This document shows positions 35,565 to 44,749 of a stretch of DNA of 64,000 nucleotides, piece by piece; positions within the stretch are counted from its first letter, which is position 1, and every line of letters begins with the position of its first letter. This DNA comes from Phycisphaerales bacterium (GTDB lineage Bacteria; Planctomycetota; Phycisphaerae; Phycisphaerales; UBA1924). Made by a program: the position numbers and the translations under genes. Location of the stretch: contig JAJDDO010000026.1 of assembly GCA_029260265.1 (NCBI GenBank), positions 248,001-312,000 on the forward strand, given 5' to 3'. Under the pieces are notes generated by a model. The model was not told the origin of the DNA. It did not search any database and saw only the letters and a list, made by a program, of their open reading frames with translations.

Positions 35565-37241
35565 TTAGACCTGGAGCACGCCGGTGATGAACTCGGTGGA
35601 GTAGTCCCAGCCTTGGTTGGCGGTGCGGACGGCTTCGATGAGTTCATCTCGCGTTTTGTGCGGTTCGATGATCCGATCGACCCAGCCGCGTGCGGCACCG
35701 TGGCGGATGTCCTGCTGTTCGTTGTACGAATCTCGCACCGCGTCAAGAATAACTTGGTGGGTTTCGGCGTCGATTTCTTCGCCCTTGCGTGCGCGTGAGC
35801 GTTCTTCGATCATCGCCAGCACACCGGTTGCCGAGCCGGCACCCATGACAGCGCATTTGGCGCCCGGCCAGGCGAAGCTGATGAACTGGTCGAATGCTCG
35901 CCCGCACATGGCGTAGTTGCCCGCGCCGAATGAGCCGCCGATGATAACGACGATTTTGGGCACGACACAGTTGCTCATCGCGTTGACCATCTTTGCGCCC
36001 GCGCGGATGATGCCCCCTTGCTCGGAGTCACGCCCGACCATGAACCCGGTGGTGTCGTGGAGGAAGACGATGGGGATCTTTCGATGGTTGCAATCCATGA
36101 TAAAGCGTGCGGATTTGTTTGCGGAATCGTCATAGATCACCTTGGGCATGTTGGCGGCCTTGCTTGGGCCGGCCTTTCCGCCGGGCATCTGGCGTTCGGT
36201 CAGTTTGCCCTGGTTGGCGACGATGCCGACGGGGTTGCCGCCGAGGGTTGCGTAGCCGCAAACAACCGACTCGCCGAACTCTGGCTTGTACTCGTCGAAG
36301 TCGGGTTCGAGCGTTTTGTGTCCTTCGCTGTTGGGGATTGCGCGAGCGTCAACGATGCAGTGGATGATCTCTTTGATGTCGTATTGCTGCCCAGGCGCGT
36401 CTGTGTAGAGCTCGTAGATATCTTCTGTTGAGCGATAGGGCTGGATGTTTGATTCGGCGACTTCTTCGCTGTTGACATCTGGGTATTTCGCAATGAGTGA
36501 ACGCAGGCGTTGGATGCAGCTGTGATCGTCTGGTTCGCGGAAGTCGATGGTGCCGGAGATCTGCGCATGCATCTTTGCCCCGCCGAGTTCTTCATCAGAG
36601 ACTTCTTGCCCGATGGCGGCTTTCACCAGCGCCTGTCCGGCGAGGTAGAGCCCCGAGCCCTCGGTCATGAGCAGCGTGTCGCACAGAACGGGCAGGTACC
36701 CGCCGCCGGCGACGCAGAAACCCATGATCGCAGCAATCTGTGGGATGCCTTGGGCGCTCATCACGGCGTTATTGCGGAAGATCCGCCCGAAATCGTCGGT
36801 GTCTGGGAAGACATCTTCTTGCATGGGAAGGAATACGCCGGCCGAATCGACTAGATAGAGCAGCGGGATCCGGGCCATCTGGGCGATGGTCTGGGCACGG
36901 ATGATCTTTTTGCAGGTCATTGGGAAGAACGCGCCGGCCTTGACGGTGGCGTCGTTGGCGATGATCATGTGGCGTTTGCCGTGGACTGAGCCGATGCCGA
37001 CAACCACACCGGCGCCCGGAGCGCCGCCGGCTTGCTTGTACATCTCAAACGCGGCCCAGAGCCCGAGCTCTTGGAAGAATGAGCCCGGATCGACCAGCTC
37101 GTCGATCCGCTCACGGGCGGTGAGCCGATCCTTGGCGTGCTGACGGGCGATGGCTTTTTCCCCGCCCCCGAGTCGGATGAATGACTCGGTTTCAAGAAAT
37201 GAGTTGGTGATGGTACGGAGTGTGTTTTCGGTGTTCGCCAT
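35565..37241 (-). CDS. mccB: Acyl-CoA carboxylase carboxyltransferase subunit (methylcrotonyl-CoA carboxylase beta type)
   Basis: 558 residues of the carboxyltransferase family. Both crotonase-like halves are present: LLYLVDSAGVFLPMQEDVFPD, GFCVAGGGYLPVLCDTLLM, and later VFLHDTTGFMVGRDSEQGGI, GSFGAGNYAMCGRAFDQFIS. The phrase set matches the beta subunit of methylcrotonyl-CoA carboxylase better than propionyl-CoA carboxylase. It would carboxylate 3-methylcrotonyl-CoA in leucine degradation, feeding the hydratase and HMG-CoA lyase nearby. The biotin-carrying alpha subunit is not in the window. Two ATGs (37241 and 37247) are possible; neither has a clear Shine-Dalgarno site. Confidence 0.88.
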   Translation of the reverse strand: MANTENTLRTITNSFLETESFIRLGGGEKAIARQHAKDRLTARERIDELVDPGSFFQELGLWAAFEMYKQAGGAPGAGVVVGIGSVHGKRHMIIANDATVKAGAFFPMTCKKIIRAQTIAQMARIPLLYLVDSAGVFLPMQEDVFPDTDDFGRIFRNNAVMSAQGIPQIAAIMGFCVAGGGYLPVLCDTLLMTEGSGLYLAGQALVKAAIGQEVSDEELGGAKMHAQISGTIDFREPDDHSCIQRLRSLIAKYPDVNSEEVAESNIQPYRSTEDIYELYTDAPGQQYDIKEIIHCIVDARAIPNSEGHKTLEPDFDEYKPEFGESVVCGYATLGGNPVGIVANQGKLTERQMPGGKAGPSKAANMPKVIYDDSANKSARFIMDCNHRKIPIVFLHDTTGFMVGRDSEQGGIIRAGAKMVNAMSNCVVPKIVVIIGGSFGAGNYAMCGRAFDQFISFAWPGAKCAVMGAGSATGVLAMIEERSRARKGEEIDAETHQVILDAVRDSYNEQQDIRHGAARGWVDRIIEPHKTRDELIEAVRTANQGWDYSTEFITGVLQV

Positions 37242-37335
37242 GGTCATGGACGATAGGATGGCATGGCTGAAAGGCCCATCTGATCCCGCGGCGTATTTCG
37301 TAGTACGCATGATTCCGATTACCTGGAGAAACCTG

Positions 37336-37848
37336 ATGCAACTGCCCCCATTTGAAGGCCTGCACCCGCTGGTCGTCCATTTTCCGATTGCGTTTCTGAT
37401 GACCGTCTGGATTCCTGCGCTGATTTCGGTGCTCGCACGCAAGCACGGTTTTCAGTGGATGCTGGTGACGCTTTTGTGGTTTGCGGTGGGGGTTGTTGGC
37501 GCGTTCGCCGCGGTTTTCACCGGGGAAGCCGCGGAGGAGATTGTGGTTTCCACATCGGAAGCGATGAAGCACGCCGTGCACGAGCATGAAGAAGGCAGCG
37601 AGATGGTCCGCACGCTCATGACGGTCGCGTTCTTGGTTTTCGCGGTGCTGACCGCGTGGGTGGGGTTGAAGAAGCCAAAGAAGCGATTGGTCGCCATTGG
37701 CGCGATGATCACGCTCGGTATTTACGGGATTGGGGCGATTCAACTGGTCAAGGTATCGCATGAAGGCGGTAAGTTAGTCCATGAGTTCGGCATCCATGCC
37801 CCGCTTGGCCAGCATCTTGACGATTCAGCCCATGATCGTGACGATTGA
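37336..37848 (+). CDS. DUF2231-like small membrane protein
   Basis: 170 residues with four membrane helices. The start LPPFEGLHPLVVHFPIAFLMT is the hallmark of the DUF2231 group, whose conserved histidines near the membrane suggest haem or metal contact. A polar, His/Glu-rich loop (KHAVHEHEEGSEM) separates helices two and three, and the C-terminus is acidic. ATG 37336 has GGAG seven bases upstream; the open frame runs further upstream but over the carboxyltransferase gene. Function unknown. Confidence 0.75.
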   Translation: MQLPPFEGLHPLVVHFPIAFLMTVWIPALISVLARKHGFQWMLVTLLWFAVGVVGAFAAVFTGEAAEEIVVSTSEAMKHAVHEHEEGSEMVRTLMTVAFLVFAVLTAWVGLKKPKKRLVAIGAMITLGIYGIGAIQLVKVSHEGGKLVHEFGIHAPLGQHLDDSAHDRDD

Positions 37849-37897
37849 TGCAGCGATGGATATTTTGTAAAAGTTATCCACAAACGAATCCCTGACA

Positions 37898-37926
37898 TTG
37901 ACAAGCGGTTCGGTGTCTGATAGAGT
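37898..37926 (+). promoter_or_regulatory. Sigma70-like promoter of recA
   Basis: TTGACA (37898-37903), 17-base spacer, TAGAGT (37921-37926). It is a near-consensus promoter and leaves a leader of about 180 nt before recA. I found no recognisable LexA box; SOS operators in this phylum are poorly known to me. Confidence 0.65.
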
Positions 37927-38115
37927 CGCCGCGTTGGGCCCGCGTGCAGCACCGCCCCCGGCCGGAACTGGTTTGGTAAGGATACCGGATCTTCTGATTT
38001 TGTGCTGATCCCCGTGCGCCCGCAAGGCTGCGGATTGGTCTGGATGGTGAAAGCCATCGGGTTGATCCAACACCGCCAGAGGCCCCGCATGGCAAGCCTG
38101 AAAGGCAGACATCAA

Positions 38116-39207
38116 ATGGCGAAATCAAAAAAAGCAATCGAACACAAACCACTCCCCGCCAACGAGGCCCAGAAGAAGCAGGCGCTTGATCGGGCGCTCT
38201 CTCAGATCGACCAGGCCTTTGGGAAGGGCTCGATCATGCGTCTCGATGAGGACGCGTACAACAATGTTCCTGGGATCTCAACCGGGGCGCTGAGCTTGGA
38301 TCTCGCGCTCGGGGGCAAGGGCATTCCACGCGGGCGGATCGTCGAGATTTTCGGCCCAGAATCGTCGGGTAAGACAACGCTCTCGCTGACGGTGCTTGCT
38401 CAGGCGCAGAAGGCGGGGGGCGTGGCTGCATTTATAGATGCGGAGCACGCGCTCGATCCATCATGGGCACGCAAGATCGGTGTCAATATTGATGATTTGC
38501 TTGTATCGCAACCCGATACGGGCGAGCAGGCGCTTGAGATTTGCGAGCTGCTTGTTCGCTCGAATGCGGTGGACATCATCGTGATTGACTCGGTGGCGGC
38601 ACTGATTCCGCGTGCGGAAATCGAGGGCGAGATGGGCGACGCCGTGGTCGGGCTTCAGGCGCGCCTGATGAGTCAGGCGATGCGGAAGCTCACGGGTGTG
38701 ATTGCTCGGTCCAAGTGTACTGTCATTTTCATTAACCAGATCCGTGAGAAGATCGGCGTGATGTTCGGTTCGCCCGAAACCACCCCAGGCGGGCGTGCGC
38801 TCAAGTTCTATTCGTCTGTTCGGTTGGATATCCGCCGGACCGGCTCGCTCAAGGATGGCGACGCGGTTGTAGGCAACCATGTCCGTGTGCGTGTGGTGAA
38901 GAACAAGGTTGCTCCGCCGTTCCGTCAGTCCGAGTTTGACATCATGTTCAACGAGGGGATCTCGGTGACGGGAGATCTATTGGATATGGCGGTCGAGGAC
39001 AAGGTGTGCGAGAAATCTGGGTCGTGGTACTCCTATGGCGAGCTTCGTATGGGGCAGGGTCGCGAGCGGGCCAAGGATTTTCTCCGCGAGAATCCGGAAC
39101 TCTTTGCTGAAATCCGAGAGAAGATTCTCGACGAGCGTCTTCCGAACCGGGCAAAGGGTGAGGCTGAGGCTGTTGAGTCTGATGCCGAGCTCGAACCAGT
39201 CGGTTAA
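38116..39207 (+). CDS. recA: Recombinase RecA
   Basis: 363 residues. RecA forms filaments on single-stranded DNA for homologous repair and SOS induction. Walker [10 protein letters not shown] at 80-88, Walker [11 protein letters not shown], loop L1 [16 protein letters not shown], and [18 protein letters not shown] are all standard. The acidic C-terminal tail ([15 protein letters not shown]) is typical. ATG 38116 has AAAGG ten bases upstream; an open extension to 38002 is not needed. It is followed by a tRNA gene on the same strand. Confidence 0.98.
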   Translation: MAKSKKAIEHKPLPANEAQKKQALDRALSQIDQAFGKGSIMRLDEDAYNNVPGISTGALSLDLALGGKGIPRGRIVEIFGPESSGKTTLSLTVLAQAQKAGGVAAFIDAEHALDPSWARKIGVNIDDLLVSQPDTGEQALEICELLVRSNAVDIIVIDSVAALIPRAEIEGEMGDAVVGLQARLMSQAMRKLTGVIARSKCTVIFINQIREKIGVMFGSPETTPGGRALKFYSSVRLDIRRTGSLKDGDAVVGNHVRVRVVKNKVAPPFRQSEFDIMFNEGISVTGDLLDMAVEDKVCEKSGSWYSYGELRMGQGRERAKDFLRENPELFAEIREKILDERLPNRAKGEAEAVESDAELEPVG

Positions 39208-39237
39208 TCGGAATTCACGAGATCTGTCGATCGCGTG

Positions 39238-39266
39238 TTGCCAAACCGTGGGCCGCGGGCAATGAT
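39238..39266 (+). promoter_or_regulatory. Promoter of the tRNA-Leu gene
   Basis: TTGCCA (39238-39243), 17-base spacer, AATGAT (39261-39266). The tRNA begins ten bases after the -10 box, as expected for a tRNA with a very short leader. Confidence 0.55.
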
Positions 39267-39275
39267 TGACCCGCT

Positions 39276-39361
39276 GCGGATGTGGCGGAATTGGTAGACG
39301 CGCTTGGTTCAGGTCCAAGTGGGAGTAAAATCCCGTGGAGGTTCGAGTCCTCTTATCCGCA
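39276..39361 (+). tRNA. tRNA-Leu (anticodon CAG)
   Basis: An 86-nt class II tRNA. The 7-bp acceptor stem pairs GCGGATG with TATCCGC, with discriminator A at 39361. D-loop AATTGGTAGA, anticodon stem CTTGG/CCAAG with loop TTCAGGT (anticodon CAG), a variable arm GGGAGTAAAATCCCG, and the T-loop GTTCGAGTC follow. It reads CUG leucine codons. CCA is not encoded. A strong terminator follows. Confidence 0.96.
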
Positions 39362-39366
39362 TTCAG

Positions 39367-39390
39367 GCGGGGCTGAACGCCCCGCTTTTT
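39367..39390 (+). terminator. Intrinsic terminator of the tRNA-Leu gene
   Basis: GCGGGGC (39367-39373), loop TGAAC, GCCCCGC (39379-39385), then TTTTT. Confidence 0.9.
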
Positions 39391-40134
39391 CTATGATTTG
39401 GGTAGACTGCAGAGGACGGCCTGGCATCGAAGCGGCGATCTTTGAACGAGCCTGAGTTGAAAGAGCATGTTCGTTGCCGACGCCCAGAGGTTGTTTCCAT
39501 CGCCGAAATGCAGAAGCCGTGTGCGCTGGATCGTGAAGCCTTCTTGGGTGAGAAAACTCTGGAACTCAGCAACGCTCCATTCGCGGATGTGCTCTTTCAT
39601 CGGGCTCTGCAGATTGCGGCGTCCACGGAGTCGATGCCGATCAGGTGTGCTGAGCAAGACGAGGGTGCGTGCGTGACACACGGCACGGATTGAATCAAGC
39701 AAGATCCGCGGATCCGCGACATGCTCGATGACATCGGCGCAGATAATGAGATCAAATGTACGGTGGGGGAGTGCTTGCTTTGTTTCAATATCAGCGGTCT
39801 GAAAGCTCATCTGGTCGTTGAGTGATCGTGCGACTTCGATGGCGTGGGGGAGGTCGACGCCTGTGATATCGATGCAGAGCGGTGTGATCATTTTTGCGAG
39901 TTTGGTTGCCGGGCCACAACCGATATCAAGCACGCTTTGAATATTGTTTTCACTGATGAGCCTTGCAGCCCATTTGTAGACATGATGCTGGTACATCGCG
40001 GAGGAGGCGATCCTGGCAGGGTTCCAATAGAGCTCGGTGCTGAACTCATCATGGGTTTGGATCTGATTTTGCTGTTGATAAGCGGCGGGGAGACAGAAGA
40101 GCTCTGGGGGTGGAATTGGCGGCGTGGTGGTCAT
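39391..40134 (-). CDS. Class I SAM-dependent methyltransferase
   Basis: The fold shows motif I VLDIGCGPATKLA, motif II GVDLPHAIE, and FDLIICADVIEHVADPRILL, as in UbiG-like or glycan/lipid methyltransferases (Methyltransf_23 type). The substrate is unknown. The frame is open to ATG 40212, which would overlap the ATG of the divergent RNase HII-like gene; since that start is well fixed by its active site, I place this one at the internal ATG 40134 (about 247 residues), with ATG 40149 and 40212 as alternatives. No start has a good Shine-Dalgarno site. Confidence 0.8.
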   Translation of the reverse strand: MTTTPPIPPPELFCLPAAYQQQNQIQTHDEFSTELYWNPARIASSAMYQHHVYKWAARLISENNIQSVLDIGCGPATKLAKMITPLCIDITGVDLPHAIEVARSLNDQMSFQTADIETKQALPHRTFDLIICADVIEHVADPRILLDSIRAVCHARTLVLLSTPDRHRLRGRRNLQSPMKEHIREWSVAEFQSFLTQEGFTIQRTRLLHFGDGNNLWASATNMLFQLRLVQRSPLRCQAVLCSLPKS

Positions 40135-40210
40135 TGTTGGATCGATCATACACTGTTTGTATTCGTATTGGGGAGGGGCTTGGCCGGCATTATCGAGGCT
40201 AGAGTTGTTC

Positions 40211-41170
40211 ATGGGCTTGATTTACAGCGGGATTGACGAGGCCGGGTATGGACCGATGATCGGGCCGTTATGCGTTGGGCGTGCAACCTTCCGTTTGGAT
40301 GGGTGGTTGCCGGGTGATGCGGCTCCGGATCTCTGGGCGGAGCTTCGTGATGCGGTTGCCCGCTCACGAGCGGATGCGAAGTCACGGATTCCGATCGGTG
40401 ATTCGAAGAAGCTCAAGCTTGCAAACAATGCAGTCCGCAACCATCCGCTTGTGCATCTTGAGCGTGGTGTGCTTGCGATGCTTTCGGCCATGGGCGAAAC
40501 TCCAGCAACGGATGAGGAGTTGTATCGGTTGCTTGGTGTGGAGCTTGAGGACCATGCGTGGTATGGCGGCGAGCCGATTGATCTGCCGCTTGGGTCATCG
40601 CCGGACTTGCTCCGGATTGATGCTCAACATCTTGGTGCGGTGATGCATCGCCGGGGTGTCGAGTTGCTCAGCCTGCGTGTGTGCTCGATTGGCGAATCCC
40701 GCTTCAATGAGATCATCCGTGCTCGGCATTCAAAGTCGGCGGCGACGGAGTTTGCGTTGAGTTCGCATCTGCACGCGTTGCGTGACGGGCTGCCGGCGGG
40801 CGAGCATCTTCGGGTGGTTTGTGATCGGCAGGGCGGGCGGACGCATCACGGTGAGTTGGTGGGATCGATTTGGAATGGTATGAAGGCAGTCGAAGAATCT
40901 GCTCGGGCGAGCCGGTATCTGCTTGGTGACGAGGTGGGGATCACTTTTACACCCAAGGCCGATGACGGATACTTTCCTGTTGCGCTCGCATCGATGGCGG
41001 CCAAGCTTGTGCGTGAGCTGGCAATGATGCGTGTGAATCGGTATTGGGGGTCGAGGGTGGCGGAGCTCAAGCCCACGGCAGGGTATGTACAGGACGCTCG
41101 GCGATGGCTCGAGGATGTGAAGCCCGCGATGAGCACCGAAGAACGAAAGACGATGGTCCGGATCGCATGA
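40211..41170 (+). CDS. Divergent ribonuclease HII-like protein
   Basis: 319 residues, about 100 longer than RNase HII, but with the whole order of its motifs: GIDEAGYGPMIGPL at 7-20 (catalytic Asp9-Glu10), DSKKL, VVCDRQGG (third Asp), a PKADDGYFPVALASMAAKLVREL-type segment (SIxAKVxRD in the family, with Glu in place of the last Asp), and KPTAGYVQDARRWLE. The GRG motif that reads the ribonucleotide is GYG here. It may still cut RNA in RNA-DNA hybrids, or act on another nucleic acid. Its stop overlaps the start of ribD (ATGA). The insert of roughly 60-130 has no counterpart in the standard enzyme. Confidence 0.72.
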   Translation: MGLIYSGIDEAGYGPMIGPLCVGRATFRLDGWLPGDAAPDLWAELRDAVARSRADAKSRIPIGDSKKLKLANNAVRNHPLVHLERGVLAMLSAMGETPATDEELYRLLGVELEDHAWYGGEPIDLPLGSSPDLLRIDAQHLGAVMHRRGVELLSLRVCSIGESRFNEIIRARHSKSAATEFALSSHLHALRDGLPAGEHLRVVCDRQGGRTHHGELVGSIWNGMKAVEESARASRYLLGDEVGITFTPKADDGYFPVALASMAAKLVRELAMMRVNRYWGSRVAELKPTAGYVQDARRWLEDVKPAMSTEERKTMVRIA

Positions 41171-42276
41171 ATCAGAAAGATGATAAGCAGTTTCTCGATC
41201 GTGCTGCGCGTGCGGCCTTGCGGGGGGTTGGCTTTGTCGAGCCAAACCCGTTGGTGGGCGCGTTGCTGGTCAAGGGTGGGGCGGTGATTGGTATCGGGCA
41301 CCATCAGCGGTATGGATCATTGCATGCCGAGCGTGAAGCGATTGGCAACTGTCTTTCGCAGGGGCATGATCCGCGTGGTGCGACGCTGTATTGTACACTT
41401 GAGCCTTGCTGCCACTTTGGGAAGCAGCCGCCGTGCACGCAGGCGGTCATCGATGCGGGGATTGCTCGCGTTGTTTTGGCGAGGCGTGATCCGTCCGAGC
41501 TGTCAGGCGGGGGGATTCAGATACTCCGCGATGCAGGGGTGGATGTTCGGATGACTGATGCGAGCGAGCTGGCGACGGGGATCAGTGATCCGTTTGTGCA
41601 TCGGCTTCGGTCTGGGCGGCCTTGGGTGATCGCCAAGTGGGCGCAGACACTCGATGGACGAATCGCCACACGCACGGGCGAGAGCCAGTGGATTACCTCG
41701 GCGTTATCGCGGAGGCGTGTGCATCGGTTGCGGGGGCGTGTTGATGCGGTGATGGTGGGAATCGGAACCGCGATCGCGGATGACCCGATGCTGACGGCAC
41801 GCGATGTTCGTTTATGCAGGCGTGTGGCAAGGCGCGTGGTTCTTGATTCACAGTGCAGGTTGAGCGGCAAATCTAAGCTTGCGGCGACGGCTGATCGAGT
41901 TCCGACAACGGTGTGTTGCGTCGAGGGGGCATCGTGTGGGCTAGAGCATGTTGATTGCATCCATGCTGGGGCTGAGGGTGGACGGGTCGATCTCGCGGTG
42001 GCGATGGGCAAGCTTTTCGATGAGGGCGTGGCGAGCGTGCTCGTCGAAGCGGGCGCTCGGGTGCTCGGTTCATTCATTGAAGAGGATCTGATCGACGAAG
42101 CGATCGTGCATATTGCGCCCGGTGTACTCGGCGATGAGCAAGCGTTGGCGGTTGCGACAGGTAGGCGTGTTGAGTCGCTCGAACTGATGAGGAGGTTCCG
42201 TCTCGTCCGCACCAAGGCGGTCGGCGACGATGTTGAGCTCCACTATCGCAGGTGTGTAATGGAATCAGACGCCTGA
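41167..42276 (+). CDS. ribD: Bifunctional riboflavin biosynthesis deaminase/reductase
   Basis: 369 residues. The deaminase domain (about 1-145) has VEPNPLVGA, the zinc motifs HAE and PCCHFGKQPPC; the reductase domain (about 150-369) has PWVIAKWAQTLDGRIAT, SQWITS and VLVEAGARVLGSF. It converts the 2,5-diamino-6-ribosylamino pyrimidinone phosphate in two steps of riboflavin synthesis. It is translationally coupled to the RNase HII-like gene. Its end overlaps the convergent YgfZ-like gene by 12 bases. Other rib genes are not in the window. Confidence 0.95.
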   Translation: MNQKDDKQFLDRAARAALRGVGFVEPNPLVGALLVKGGAVIGIGHHQRYGSLHAEREAIGNCLSQGHDPRGATLYCTLEPCCHFGKQPPCTQAVIDAGIARVVLARRDPSELSGGGIQILRDAGVDVRMTDASELATGISDPFVHRLRSGRPWVIAKWAQTLDGRIATRTGESQWITSALSRRRVHRLRGRVDAVMVGIGTAIADDPMLTARDVRLCRRVARRVVLDSQCRLSGKSKLAATADRVPTTVCCVEGASCGLEHVDCIHAGAEGGRVDLAVAMGKLFDEGVASVLVEAGARVLGSFIEEDLIDEAIVHIAPGVLGDEQALAVATGRRVESLELMRRFRLVRTKAVGDDVELHYRRCVMESDA

Positions 42277-43446
42277 TTGTTCGATGCTGGAATAGAAAAC
42301 CAGGTCAGGTTGCACCACGCCGTCGACCATGGCGCCCTCCGCAAAGACTTTGAGCTTGGTGCCAGGAGCGGTGTGGGCGTCTTTGAGCATTGCGAAGCAG
42401 ATGGGAATCGCGCCGAGCATGGGTGCGATGGTCGAGCTTGTGACCACGCCGATCGGATCGGTGACGGGTGTGCTGGCCTCGAATACCTGAGCGCCCGCAG
42501 CGGGCTGGAGGACCTCGGTGTGCTCGCCGGTGATTCGTTGCCCCTCAATCCTGATGGCGACGATTGCCTGCTTGCGGGCGTTGCGGGCATGCATCCTGGC
42601 GACGACCTCTTGCCCAAGGTAGCACCCTTTGTCGAACTCTACGCGTTGATCGATGATCCCGGATTCAGCGGGGACATTGCTCGTTCCAAAGTCAATATTG
42701 AACATTGGTGAGCCGCTCTCGATCCTTGCGGTGTTGATCGCGAGCCACCCGGTTTCACGAACCCGGAGCTGTTTGTTGAGTGGGGCATCCAAGATCGCGG
42801 CGTAGACATCGGCGACGCCGCAGTTGGGAACGATCAGTGCAAGCCCGGGCACGCCGGCGAGGTCCTCTCGTACGATCGAAACATTGATGTCGTGTATACG
42901 GATCTGAGTATTGTTCTGCTCAACAAGAGTCTTTATGACGCTGGCGTGATCGGCGTCGCAAACATTGCAGAGCGCTTCGATTGCTTTGGGGCCGATGAGC
43001 CAGAGGTGCGCGTGTGATGCGGATACATCCTCGATCTGTACATCTTCCGCAAACAAGAAGTTATTGAGCGATTCGGCGGTGTGCTCTGCGAGGTGACGAT
43101 CGACGCTGACCAGCATCTCGTCGGCAAACTCGCTGAGCAAGAGATCAGCATCGATTCTTCCTTTGCGGTTGAGCCAGAAGCATCGGCGCGAGGTTCCGGG
43201 CGTCATGTCTTCCGTTCTGCGGGTCACCATGTTGTTGAGAAACCCGAGCCGTTCGCCGCCGGTGATTCGGATTGTTCCGGTATGGGCAGCGTCGAATAGA
43301 ACGGCGGCTTTGCGGAGGGCGGCGTACTCCATATCAAGATCGCCGAATGTCTCGACCACCGCGGCGGGCGATTGTTCGGGGCCGTACGGGATAAAAAACG
43401 CATCGTTTGCGGCGTGGCGATCGTGGATTGGTGACTCATAGCCCAT
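42265..43446 (-). CDS. ygfZ: YgfZ/GcvT-like folate-binding protein
   Basis: 393 residues with the GcvT-type fold. The signature KGCYLGQEVVARM near 270 is the YgfZ hallmark with its conserved cysteine; it separates the family from true glycine cleavage T-proteins. YgfZ/IBA57 proteins use tetrahydrofolate to help assemble or repair some Fe-S clusters. It ends by overlapping ribD and starts next to the M42 peptidase gene on the other strand. Confidence 0.85.
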   Translation of the reverse strand: MGYESPIHDRHAANDAFFIPYGPEQSPAAVVETFGDLDMEYAALRKAAVLFDAAHTGTIRITGGERLGFLNNMVTRRTEDMTPGTSRRCFWLNRKGRIDADLLLSEFADEMLVSVDRHLAEHTAESLNNFLFAEDVQIEDVSASHAHLWLIGPKAIEALCNVCDADHASVIKTLVEQNNTQIRIHDINVSIVREDLAGVPGLALIVPNCGVADVYAAILDAPLNKQLRVRETGWLAINTARIESGSPMFNIDFGTSNVPAESGIIDQRVEFDKGCYLGQEVVARMHARNARKQAIVAIRIEGQRITGEHTEVLQPAAGAQVFEASTPVTDPIGVVTSSTIAPMLGAIPICFAMLKDAHTAPGTKLKVFAEGAMVDGVVQPDLVFYSSIEQSGV

Positions 43447-43569
43447 GAAATCAACTCTAGGTGCTCACTCGTGCTCGGGCATTGGCATATCCTGAAGGTG
43501 CAACCGAAATCATGCGTCGCTGGTAGAAGAGTTTTCGCCAACTGACGCTCAACGACTGTGAGGATGAAC

Positions 43570-44634
43570 ATGAATATTGCTTTACTCAAGGATCTCTGCG
43601 AGATGCCAGGTGTTCCGGGCCGTGAGGAACGGGTCCGTGGACTGATTGAAACTGAAATCAAGGGGCTCTTCGATTCGGTGGAGACCGACGCGATGGGATC
43701 ATTGATCTGCCGCCGCAAAGCGCGCACCGCCAAGGGCGTGGTCCGAAAGGGCGAAGCCAAGGTGCTCATGCTGCTGTGCCATATGGATGAGATTGGGTTT
43801 TATGTTTCGAGCATCGACGAGAAGGGAGCGCTCTGGGTGAATCCTGCCGGCGGGTTTGATCCGAGGACCTTGTTCGCTCGCCGGGTGTTGGTGTGTGCGG
43901 AGTCCGGAGATTTTAAGGCCGTGATGAACCCGGGCGGTCGCCCGCTGCATATCTCCAGTCCCGAGGATCGGAAGAAAATCCCCGAGGTCAAAGAGTTCTT
44001 CGTCGATACCGGCATGTCGCCGTCGCAGGTTAGCAAGACCTTTCAGATTGGTGATTACATTGTGATGGATGAGCCGTTCCTCGAGATCGGCAACAAGTGT
44101 GTTTCCAAGGCCCTCGACAACCGCGTCGCGTGCTGGCTCGGGATCGAGGCGGTCCGCAAGCTGATCAAGTCCAAGAAGGGAAATGCCTGCGAGATCGTCG
44201 TTGCGTTTACTACGCAGGAAGAGGTGGGGCTCCGCGGTGCCAAGACCGCATCGTTCGCGGTCAAGCCCGACTACGGCATCGGCATCGATGTTACCCTTGC
44301 CTGCGACACGCCGGGCGTGCCGGCTGCAGAAGCCGTCACCACGCAAGGCAAGGGCTTTGCGTTGCACATCAAGGATGGCAGTTTCATCTCTGATTATGAG
44401 ATGGTTTCTGAGATCGAGAAGATCGCCAAACGGAACCGGATTCCTTACCAGCGTTCGATTCTGGGTGCGGGCGGACAAGACGGTGCCGCTGCCCAGCAGG
44501 CTGCAGCCGGGGCCAAGGCTGTGGGGATCACGGTTGGCACGCGGTACATCCATACGGTGACCGAGATGATCGATAAAAAAGACCTCAAGGCTGCGTGTGA
44601 TGTGCTTGCGGAGACAATGGCAGCGTTGAAGTAA
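43570..44634 (+). CDS. M42-family aminopeptidase
   Basis: 354 residues. A cytosolic dinuclear-metal aminopeptidase of the M42 (tetrahedral TET, glutamyl aminopeptidase/endoglucanase-like) family. Metal ligands are visible in order: CHMDEIGF, ALDNRVACW, QEEVGLRGA (with the catalytic Glu pair), GIDVTLACD and the final RYIHTVTEM. The ATG at 43570 has GAGG at a good distance; a GTG twelve bases earlier is also open. A terminator follows. Confidence 0.92.
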   Translation: MNIALLKDLCEMPGVPGREERVRGLIETEIKGLFDSVETDAMGSLICRRKARTAKGVVRKGEAKVLMLLCHMDEIGFYVSSIDEKGALWVNPAGGFDPRTLFARRVLVCAESGDFKAVMNPGGRPLHISSPEDRKKIPEVKEFFVDTGMSPSQVSKTFQIGDYIVMDEPFLEIGNKCVSKALDNRVACWLGIEAVRKLIKSKKGNACEIVVAFTTQEEVGLRGAKTASFAVKPDYGIGIDVTLACDTPGVPAAEAVTTQGKGFALHIKDGSFISDYEMVSEIEKIAKRNRIPYQRSILGAGGQDGAAAQQAAAGAKAVGITVGTRYIHTVTEMIDKKDLKAACDVLAETMAALK

Positions 44635-44667
44635 GATTGATCAAAAATTCATTGAAACCGAACTCAC

Positions 44668-44690
44668 AAGCCCCCGTCGTGGGGCTTTTT
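44668..44690 (+). terminator. Intrinsic terminator of the M42 peptidase gene
   Basis: AAGCCCC (44668-44674) pairs with GGGGCTT (44681-44687), followed by TTT and CATG. The loop is CGTCGT. Confidence 0.85.
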
Positions 44691-44749
44691 CATGTGGGGT
44701 TCGGAAAGCAGCCGATGCAAATATTACATCCATTTTGAGGGAGCGCGTG

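Noticed and set aside
37849-38115. LexA/SOS operator upstream of recA
   Set aside because: No convincing inverted repeat of a known LexA type was found next to the promoter.
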